Positions 8,112 to 16,700 of a DNA stretch of 22,721 nucleotides are shown here, piece after piece. Numbering within the stretch: the first letter of the stretch is position 1; each line of letters begins with the position of its first letter. The notes beneath the pieces were generated by a model. The model saw only the letters and a list, made by a program, of their open reading frames with translations. It was not told the origin of the DNA and did no database searches. A program made the position numbers and the translations under genes. Source of the DNA: Pelagophyceae sp. CCMP2097 (lineage: Eukaryota > Sar > Pelagophyceae); the NCBI GenBank assembly GCA_026770575.1, contig MU657307.1, positions 99,875 through 122,595 on the forward strand, written 5' to 3'.

Positions 8112-11100
8112 TTAGTACGACTCCCTTTGCTCGTCATACACGCGGTCCTCGTACTCGCGCGCCGGCATCTGGGGCGCAGTTCCGGGCGGGGCGTCGAGGA
8201 CGTAGGCGGGGACTTCCAACATGGCCTATTCAAATCCTCGTTATCAGCGACTAAAACCATCGCCCAAAGAGTGGGGGATTCGACGGTCGAGGCATTCTCC
8301 GCGGCCGCGGACCTTCGAGGGCGCGCAGAGAGGGACCGTGTCCGGGCCCGCGGAGAGGGACCGTGTCCGGGCCCGCCACCGGGGCCCGCCACCGGGCCCG
8401 TCTCTGAACCGTCGACGGCTGCAGAGGCCGCCTCCGGGACCTTGCACCATCTCCGGACAGCCACAAACCGCATCCGGGATCTTTGCAGCGTCTCCAGCGC
8501 GGCCTTTTCCGAGCCCGGGGGGGCGCAAACCGGACCCCGACGCGGGGCGAAAAGTCGGGGTTGCGTGGAAGCCCTCTTTAAATCCGGTTCTGGGACAGGG
8601 CAGCAAAAGGGTCCGGACCCGCAAAAAAAACGGGGTAGGGTTTTCGCGGGTCCCCGGGTTTTTGCGGGTCGGCCCATCCGGGCTGACCCGGTGTTAGGGT
8701 CATAGTCTCGGGTCTGGCCTCGGCCGCACGGGTCCGGGTCTCGGGTCCGGGCCTTTTGCCTCAGGTCCGGGTCCGGGTCGACGGGTCCGGCGTGGTGCGG
8801 GCGGGTGAACACGGCGCTCGTGTTACAGCTGGAAGGTGGAATGAACGTCCGAGTCCACGTGCCTCGCAACTCACTCATGATCTCAGATTCCGCAAGATCC
8901 CTGAGTCGAAAACGGATAAAAACTCAGTAAGTCAGTAAGGAGGATTTCATTCAGCAGTGAATTCAGTGACCTCGGTCCGGGTCCGGGTCTCGGGTCTGGG
9001 CCTTTTGCTCCGGGTCTCGGGTCTGACGTCGCCGGCGCGGGTCCGGGTCTCGGGTCTGGGCCGAGTCGAAGGCCCAAACCCGCGGACCCTGCTCTGGGAC
9101 CATCTCGAAAGACCAGCTGGCCCGTCTCTGGGACCGTATCCTGGACCATCGACGGACCGACGAGGGACCTTATCCGAGGCCGTCTCCGGGACCCTCGATG
9201 GGCCGTCGAAAGGACCCTCGACGGGCCGCAGAGGGGCCGTCTCCAGGATCGTCGAAAGGGGCCGTCCAAGGCAAAAGAGGGACAGTCTCCAAAGCCGCCT
9301 CCGAGACCCTCGAGGGACCGTCAAGGGACCGCAGAGGGGCCGCCTCCGGCCCAGTCTCCAGGGCCGTCTCCAGCCCTGTCTCTGGGGCCGTCTACGGCGT
9401 CACCGGGACCGTCTCAAGGCACGCCTCCGGGTCCCTGGAGCGTCTCCAGTGCGATGCTTTTCTCCAGCCCCTTTCCGGGACCCCGCCTGGGGACCGACAC
9501 CCCGAACCGGTGCCTTTCTAGACGGGGAGGGCGTCACAGGCAGCGGGGGGCGGACCTCTGCCGGCGGGGGTGCCATGCAAAACCTCCAGGACCGTCTCGA
9601 GGGGCTTCCAGGACCGTCTCTGAGACCTTTGACGGCCCGTCTCCGAAACCGTCCAAAGGGCCACTCTCTGGGACGAACGGTCGACGGCCGCATCGGACCG
9701 ACTCCGGGCTCCTCGAATGCTCGCTCCGCCGGTACTGGGCCGCCCCTGTGACGCTTCGGGTTTTCCAAAGGCCGGGTTTTCCGGCAGACGCCGAGCGAGA
9801 CGCGATTGATCACTCCTTCAAAGTCCAGCGACGGGTCCGGCGCGAAGACGTCCAAAGCGCGCTTGAAGCCCGTCGACCCGGGCCTAAAAGCGGGGGTGGC
9901 GTCATCAACGGCGAAAAAGGCGTTTCCACGGACACCGCTCCGCGCTCCCCGTGAAAAAGCCCGTGCAACGGCTTGATGAGCGCCCTTCGGGGCGAGTAGC
10001 CGGCGCGGCTCGCCGCGGCGGCGTTTGTCCTTGCGCGGAGCTCTTCGGCGAGGCCGTATTGCGCATAATCGCGCAAGACCTGCCTCCGACTCGTGGCAGC
10101 GTCCGCCGCGTCGCCGTAGATCCAAGTGTCCGTCGCAGCCCAGTACCTACGCATCGGTTGGCGGAGCGCCCAAAGACATGGTCTTTATGTGGCTTTTTGG
10201 GAAGGAGCAAAGTGGCTTTTTCGACAGTCTAAAGTGGTAGACAAAGCGGCTTTTTCGACAGTCTAAAGTGGGAGACAAAGTGGCAGACAGAACGTCTTCA
10301 GACGCGGCCCGGTACCAGGGCCGTCGGCAGGCATCGCGGCCGATCATGACGCCTTCGACGTTGTCAATGTCAAGGCGGTCGTCGCAGTCTTCAAGGGTCT
10401 TGACTTCCCCGTTAAATATAAAGGATAGGCGTTTGAATTCCGGTTCCGAAGACAACCGCGCGACGAGATCCGGCCGAAGAGGCGGGACCTAGCACGACGG
10501 GTGCGCCTGGTGATTCGCTTCGGAAGAGCTAGCCCATCAAAAATGCCAGTCTGCCTCGACGGTCTCTCATGTCCCCCCCCCCCCTTGCGCCGCTCCGCCC
10601 TCTGCGATGACGTCGCCCGCGCTAATGACTCGCGCACCTTGCGGTTCGCGTCGGGCGTGAGGCCTTGAAGTACCTATAGAGCGAAGACGGTGTGTGGATC
10701 AGAGGCCAAAGTCGAGACGACGCTACGGGAGAACCGCCTCGATTGACCAACACTGATGCCCCGATCTCGAGGCCCACGGGGGGGGGTTCGGCACTCGGTG
10801 TTGTACATTCTTCGGCTCTCGGTGTTGTACAACCTCCCCGGCCCTCGATGCCGCGCTCTCCCGCACCCCGTCTCGAGGCTTCGATAGAGACGCATCGGTC
10901 CAGAGGGCTCTCGAGGCCCTGGACGAGCCTCCCCGGATCGAGAGTCCGCCGTGAGAGAGGCCCTAGATAGAGACGCCCCGGTCGAAAGGCCTCTGTCTCA
11001 AGACCCCCGTCGAGACCACAGTCACCAAAGACCCCCGCGGTAGGAGCCTCGAGGCCCCGCGGTACAGAGGCCCCAGTATAGAGGCTCGAGTAGTCCCAGT

Positions 11101-13365
11101 ATAGAGGCCTTGGTCTCGAGGACTCGGCCGAGAAGGCCCCGGCCAAGAGAGTCGACAAGAGCCCTCGTCTCGAGGCCGCGGCGAAGAGGCCCCCGAACCG
11201 CCGCAGGAGAGGCCCCCGTCTTGAGGCCTCGATGGAGAAGCCTCGATTGAGACGCCCCGGTCGAAAGGCCCCGGTCGAGACGACGCCGCGGGAGAAGCCT
11301 CTGACAAGGCCCGAGTGACACGGTCCCTGCGAGGAGAACCCAGCGACAAGGTCCCCGTGCCACGGAGGTCCTTGTGGCAAGGTCCTCGTGACAAGGTCAA
11401 ATGCCAGGTTCCCGTGGTCCCGTGGCAAGGAACCTAAACACGGTCCCCGTGACAAGGCTCCGCGACAAGGTCCCGTGACAAAGTTCCCGTGGCAAGGTCC
11501 CTATGACAAGGTCCCTATGACGAGATCCTTCTTACAAGGTTCCCGTGGCAAGGTTCTTGTGGCAAGGACCCTGACAAGGAACCTGACAACATTCCTGTGG
11601 CAAGACCCTGACGACATCCCCGTGACAAGGCCCTTGCGACAAGAACCCCGTGACGAGGTCCCGTGACACGGTCCCCGCGACAAGGACCCTGCGTGACAAC
11701 GTCCAAGTTACAAGGTCCCTTTGAGCAAAAGTCACAGATGCAAAGTGACAAGATCTCTGTGAGCAAAAGTCACAGAGGCTCAGTCCCTGTGAGAAAAGGC
11801 CCCTTTGACAAGGCTCCCGTGACGACGTTCCCGTGGCAAGGACGCCGTGGCAAGGATCCTCGTGACGAGGCCCTTGCGGCAAGGTCCCCGTGACGAGGTC
11901 CCTATGACCAGGTCCGCTGACAAGGTCCCTGTGGCACGGTCCCCGTGGCACGGTCCCCGTGACAACGTCCCCATAAGTGACAACGTCCCCGTGACAACGT
12001 CCCACGACAACCGTCCCCGTGATAAGGTCGCTGTGACAAGGGTCCGTGTGGTGACAAAGTCCCCGTGTCCCGTCCGTGGCAAGTCCCGTGACACGAGGAC
12101 CTGTGACAAGATCCCCGTGACAAGATCCCCAGGACGAGGTCCCTGTGACAAGGCCCTTGCGACAAGAACCCCGTGACGAGGTCACACGGTCCCTGGCAGC
12201 ATCCCTGTGGCGCCGTGACAAGGTCCCTGTGAGCAAAAGTCACTGAGACGAGGTCCCACACTGAGACGAGGTCCCACAAGGTCCCGGAATCTTATTGACC
12301 AGGCCCCAGCGGCCACGTAGGCAATCTTTCAAATTCGACGGCCGCGTTGCCGATCGCCCGGCCTCTGCGCCCATGACTGGCGGTGTTTTCCGACGAGCGA
12401 GACGCCGGTACCGCGCAGCCACTCGCGCGTGCAGGATAAACCTCTCCACCGGCGCCTCTCTCGAAATGGTGTCGACAAAGTCGTACAGCGCGGCGTACTC
12501 TTGCTCGGGGTCAACTTTTGCTAAATCTTTACTCTTTTGGACCACCCCAACGCGGCACTTCACCGTCACCGGCAACCCTGAGCTCGCCGCCATCTCCGCG
12601 CAGCACTCTGCCACCAGCTTCGGCTGCCGCATCATCGCTGCTCCAAAGCATCCGGCGCCGGCGACTCGGTCGGAAGGGCAGCCGCAATTCAAGTTGATAC
12701 CGGCGTAATTGTAAGGCAATGCGACCTTCGCAGCATGCCCCAACATCTTCGCATCGGCCCCGCCGAGCTGTAGAACAGTGCCGCCCACGACGCCGTCTGA
12801 GTGTAATAAGAAGCGGTCCAAGTCAGCATAACGCTGAATACCATTGGAGTCTACCAACGTATTAGCAGCAACCATCTCAGTGTATAAACAAATTCGCCGA
12901 GACAGCAGCCGGAACAGCGCCCGGAAGTGGCGGTCCGTGTAGTCCATCATCGGCGCCTACAGAGGAGCGGGGGATGCGACATAAGGCCCGTTAAACGGAA
13001 TCGAAATAGAGTACTCCGGGTTTCCCGACCCCGGCCCAGCCTCCCCAGGCCCCCGCCGCGGAGCGGGGCATGTTGAACAACGGGGAACGACCCGAGGCGG
13101 CTCTCGTATTCTCTCTCAGAAAGAAAGATGCCTTCGTCTCTCGTATTCGTGCCACGCTCCGCACCACGCTCAGCAGTTCCTGGAAGAGGCCCGGGACCGT
13201 CGACGTGATCGGGTACGGTCGGTTTGCGTCGTCGGCGGCGGACGTGGACAGAACACGCGCGCCTCTTGTATTCAAAACACGCTTCGTTTGCCGCCGCAGT
13301 TGCCTGGCGCATTGGAGCGCGGCGATGCGCATGGATACGCAGAGCAGCAGGCGGAGGAGCCTCAT
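8112..13365 (-). CDS. tRNA-dihydrouridine synthase, DusA type, 7 exons, likely organelle-targeted
   Basis: Proposed exons in transcript order are 13365-13165, 12956-12417, 10673-10638, 10488-10316, 10146-9934, 9883-9814 and 8225-8112, giving 448 aa. The FMN-dependent enzyme reduces uridine in tRNA D-loops. Junctions restore family motifs: ELLSV|APMMDYTDRHF, HARVA|VLQGLTPDANRK|VPPL, RRPW|YWAATDTWIYGD and HGLFHGERGA..FKRALD. The catalytic Cys160 lies in NLNCGCPSDRV; Lys200 is in VTVKC, and His243 in LHAR. The phosphate-loop motif reads NGEV, not the usual NGG. Residues 1 to about 45 are Arg-rich with no acidic residue until about 45, resembling a presequence. All acceptors are TAG|G. The 36-nt exon needs a GC donor at 12416 for full family length; the GT donor at 12422 would lose two residues. 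The last exon (MLEVPAYVLDAPPG, stop TAA) is supported by splice phase only. Introns 2 and 6 are 1.74 and 1.59 kb and repeat-filled. Confidence 0.88.
8226..9813 (-). repeat. Dus intron 6: 1.6 kb of GGGTCC and CCGTCTC repeats
   Basis: On the plus strand this holds tandem GGGACCGTGTCCGGGCCCG units (8331-8400). Two clusters of CGGGTCCGGGTCTCGGGTC (8695-8790 and 8975-9065) flank a more AT-rich stretch (8878-8960). From 9080 to about 9720 there are imperfect units such as GGGACCGTCTC and GGGCCGTCGAAAGGACC. The mix of GGGTC-rich blocks beside a minisatellite matches the element in the GUCD1-like intron. No protein domain is seen in any frame. If the final exon at 8112-8225 is wrong, this would instead be 3' flank. 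Confidence 0.7.
10147..10315 (-). repeat. Dus intron 4: 169-nt intron flanked by a near-duplicate, with an internal repeat
   Basis: In transcript sense the intron begins GTACCGGGCCGCG and the next exon begins GTACTGGGCTGCG, an 11-of-13 match spanning both splice sites. Inside, on the plus strand, GGCTTTTTCGACAGTCTAAA occurs twice with a period of about 39 bp (10212-10231 and 10251-10270), each followed by GTGG and GAGACAAAG- or TAGACAAAG-like sequence. A further partial GTGGCTTTTTGGGA lies at 10190-10203. Confidence 0.85.
10674..12416 (-). repeat. Dus intron 2: 1.7 kb two-family minisatellite array
   Basis: The 10,680-11,300 part (plus strand) is built of words like GTCGAAAGGCC, CTCGAGGCC and GAGACGCCCCGG. 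The 11,330-12,290 part is built of GTGACAAGGTCCCC units of about 13-20 bp. The word GTGAGCAAAAGTCAC occurs near 11760 and again near 12228, with a related TTGAGCAAAAGTCAC near 11722; GACGAGGTCCCAC is doubled at 12247-12277. Short G/C homopolymers occur nearby (10568, 10782). In transcript sense the second family reads GTCACGGGGACCTTGTCAC, the same sense as in ACAP intron 1. The intron is 1743 nt with the preferred GC donor. Confidence 0.88.
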
Positions 13366-13722
13366 GCCATGCGCGCGCGCCTGCGGCTTCCGAAAGGGCT
13401 GGTAGACCTATCGCCGACGACGACCGTTTAAGCAAAGCGCGGTGCTCCCTTTTTTATTTTAGCTCCCTTTTTTCACGCAGAGCTCGGCGCGCCGCGCGCT
13501 CGCCAGGCGGCGGGCGCCAGGCGACCAGGAGCACCGCCTCGATTCGAGGACGCCTATTGGAAAATCTCTCGAAAGAGGGCCTCTGAAAGAGGCCTCTGAA
13601 AAGAGTACTTCTCCGACGTCCGGGGCCGTGGACTTAAGTGGAAAAGAGTGTCACACCTCAGGCCAGCCCCACCCCACGCCAGCCCCACCCCACGCCAGCC
13701 CCACCCCACCCCACGCCCTACG
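13366..13722. promoter_or_regulatory. Candidate bidirectional promoter between Dus and ACAP-like genes
   Basis: These 357 bases separate the two divergent starts. They contain pyrimidine-rich runs (CTCCCTTTTTT twice, at about 13445-13474) and, directly before the ACAP ATG, a tandem CCAGCCCCACCCCACG repeat. No conserved protein is seen. The promoter role is inferred from geometry. Confidence 0.4.
13663..13715 (+). repeat. 16-bp C-rich tandem repeat upstream of ACAP start
   Basis: The unit CCAGCCCCACCCCACG occurs three times, the last with an extra CCCCA. It ends 7 bases before the ATG at 13723, so it probably lies in the 5' untranslated region. The open reading frame extends through it upstream, giving only a Pro/His-rich low-complexity peptide, so it was not added to the protein. 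Confidence 0.85.
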
Positions 13723-16700
13723 ATGGCGTACGACGTCCATGACCTGCCCTTTGCGCGCGAGTCGCCGCACTACCACGTCGAACTGGAGAAACATCGGGCG
13801 GAATTGAAAACGGCAGACGAGCACGTCGCGGGCGTGGCCGCCTGCGCTCGAGCGTTGGTACAGGCGATGCGGAGCGTCGGCACGGCCTCGTCAAATTTGG
13901 CCACCATGTTGGATTCGACGCCGGCTATGTTTCAAGCCGAATCTGTCGTCGCCGCGCTCGCGGGCGTTCTCATGGAGCTGGCTTCCGCTGAAGACGTATT
14001 AGCAGAGTCGCTAGAGCTCTCGCGACGAGCCGCGTCCCCGCCAAACGTGTGTCCTGCAGTCCGTGAGAACGTGGCCGCTGGAGCGTCTGGGGAAGACGAT
14101 CGCGGGTGGTTCCAAGTGTCATCCACCCATCCACGCTGTCATCCACCCATCACATCCCGCAGGCTCGAGAAGCCTCTGGAGACCTTTCGCGTCGACCTGC
14201 ACAAGGTCGACGACATGAAGCGCGCGCTCGTCGGCGCTGAGAATGACGCGGCGGCGGCGGCGGAGACGTTGCTGCACGGTGCGTGCTTTTGGACGAGCGA
14301 TGCGGACCTTTGGGAAACCTCTGACGGGGGACCTCGTCACGGGGCAATGCCACTTCGTCACGGGGCAATGTGACCTCGTCACGGGACAATCTCGCAGGGG
14401 GCTTGTCACAAGGACCCGGTCAAGGGGCCTTTTCTCAGAGGGACCCCGTCACCGAGGACCTCTGGAACTCTTGCCAAAGGGGCCGAGTCAGAGGGACCTC
14501 ATCACTGGGAACTTTTCATAGGGCTCTTGTCACATGGATCCCGTCACGGGCCCTTGTCATTTCTCTTGTCAGAAGGACCTTTCGCACAATCCCGGCCTCT
14601 TGAGTCTTCGGGCGACGGCCTCGTCGCGATGGCTTGTTGACAAGACAGTAGGCGACTGGCGCGCCGTGGAGCGCGACGTGCTCTCTTCGCGCGTCACTTT
14701 AGCCGGCGTCGTCGACGAGCGCGCGCGCTTTGCGGCGGCGAAGCGGCGGTCGGCGGAGAAGCAAAGGTTCGCGCTGTCCCGGCATGTCTCTTCCTTGCAG
14801 CGTTTGTGACAGTGTCGTTTCCAGACAAGGGGCGACCCATCTGAACGCGGCAAGCAGGCACCCGAGGGGACTGTCTGGGCCGCCGAGACGGCCGCCAAGA
14901 CGTCGTTTGGAAGACTATTCAGGGGGCTGTCCAGAGTCTGTCTTCGGGACCGAGGTCATATATTGAGGGTCATATAGAGGGTCATATAGAGGGCCGACTT
15001 GAGCCCATCATGAGATGACCACGAGGGCGGTCTGAAGGGCCTCTCGAGGACTGTCTCAGAGCCATCTCGACGCCGTCTCGAGGGCCGTCTCGGGGCTGTC
15101 GTCAAAACCGTCTAGAGAGTCCCGTCTAGAGGGCGCCCCGAGGACCACCTCGACCGTCTTTTGAGGCCGTCTCGAGGGCCGCCTCGCGGCCGTCTTGGGC
15201 CGTCTTGGGGCCGTCGAGAGGCCGTCTAGAAGACCGCCTCGTCGCCGTCTCTGGGACCGTCTCAAGGGCCGTCTCGAATACCGCCGCGGGCCGCCTCGCA
15301 GTCGAGGGCCGTCTCAAGGACCGTCTTCAGGAGAGTCTCAAGGCCGGCCTCAAGGCCGTCTCGAGGCCGCCCCAAGGACCTTCTCCAAGGCCGTCTCGAG
15401 GCCGTCTTGGGGTTTGTATCGAGGCCGTCTTGGGTTTGTATCGAGACCGTCTTTGGGCCGTCTCGAGGGCCATGTAGAGGACCGCCTCGCGGCCGTCTAG
15501 ATGCCGTCTTGAGGCAGTTTCGAGGGCGTTTCGAGGGCCGCCTCGAGGGACCGCCTCGAGGGGTTGGCTTGAAAGAGCGCTTCGAGGCCGATTTCTAGAC
15601 GGCCTTCTGGTCGGTCGGAGGACCCGCTTCGTCGCCCGGTGCAGACCTGTCTCGTGGAAAAGACCCTGGGCTTCGTCGTCGAAGCAGAACGAGGCTCACG
15701 AATCGGCTTCCGAGGAACGACCCTCGTCGCGAGAGCGCGCTTCACGGCACAACTGAGCCCCCGCATGGGATCCCATGAGCTTGTATCCCATTAAGGCGGT
15801 ATGGGACCCAAACGTGCCCGTACGAGGAGCCTGGCGAGGGGTGTCCAGGAGGGGTCTTGGAACGGGCCTCTTGCACGAGCCCTCGCACGGGCCCTCATCG
15901 AAGGGACTTGCACGGGTTTGTGCGGAGGGCCTTGCAAGGGCCCGTTCAAGCCCGTGCAAGGGCCCGTGCGAGGGGCCATGAAGGGACCGTGCAAGGTCCT
16001 TTGCGAGAGGCCTTGCAGGTAAACGTGAAAGAGGCCTTGAAAGAGACCGCACGAGGGCCCATGCAAGGCCCGTGTACATAGTCATGACTGGTCAAGGAGC
16101 TGCGCGAGGACCCGTGCGAGGGGCCTCGCAAGAGCCTCATCCGGACACTGCTCGGAACGCCTCTTCGAGCCCCCGGCCACGACGGGGCAAAGCCATTTTC
16201 AGAAGAGGGGCAACACAAGGCGCCTCGCAGGGGACCGTACAGGAGCGATTTTCTACGGCCCGTGCGGGGGGTGCGCACTTTGGAGCCTTGCGAGGGCCCG
16301 TCCAAAAAGCGTCTTGGGACGGACCGCCCAGAGGCCTCTTCGGGGCCCCGAGCGAGGACCGAGGTCTTGCACCCCGAGGCCAAGGGTCCGTACGAGGGGA
16401 GTTACGAGGGGAGTGCATTTTGCGAGAGGCCCTCCGACCGCACGAGGGGCCGCCGGAGGCTCCGGAGAGAGGCCGCAAAAGGGCCCCTGCGAGGGACTTG
16501 TCAAGGCCTGTGCGAGGAGATGGGACGTGTAAGGGCCCCTTGCAAGGAACCGTGGCAGCTTGCGAGGGCCTTGACCGTGCATTTTCCCTTGGCCGCCAAA
16601 GAGGGCCCATCCATTTTGCTTTTCAAGTTTCTGGAGACCGGATTGCACGGCATGAGTTTTTGCCCTTTATGGGACGCAACGTCCCTTCTCGTAGGCACAA

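Noticed and set aside
8695..9065. Telomere-like GGGTC repeats suggesting a chromosome end
   Set aside because: The units are irregular, internal and lie within a predicted intron between conserved exons.
11532..12236. Long open frames on both strands within the arrays (for example 1927-2418, 2673-3173, 10622-11455, 11532-12236, 16072-17040)
   Set aside because: They are translations of tandem repeats, with Arg/Gly/Pro/Ser or Gly/Thr/Cys-His periodicity and no domain, and they lie in segments that must be spliced out to restore conserved proteins.
12378..12416. Dus exon 2 extended to a GTCATG donor at 12377, giving HARVAARYRRLARRKTPP joined to VPPL
   Set aside because: The length fits, but the 36-nt exon at 10638-10673 encodes the conserved GLTPDANRK segment, which the extension lacks.
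14106..14162. Possible 57-nt intron in ACAP exon 1 ending CCCGCAG
   Set aside because: It is in frame and open, and the acceptor is CAG, unlike every supported junction. It may simply be a tandem GTCATCCACCCATC insertion in the coding sequence.
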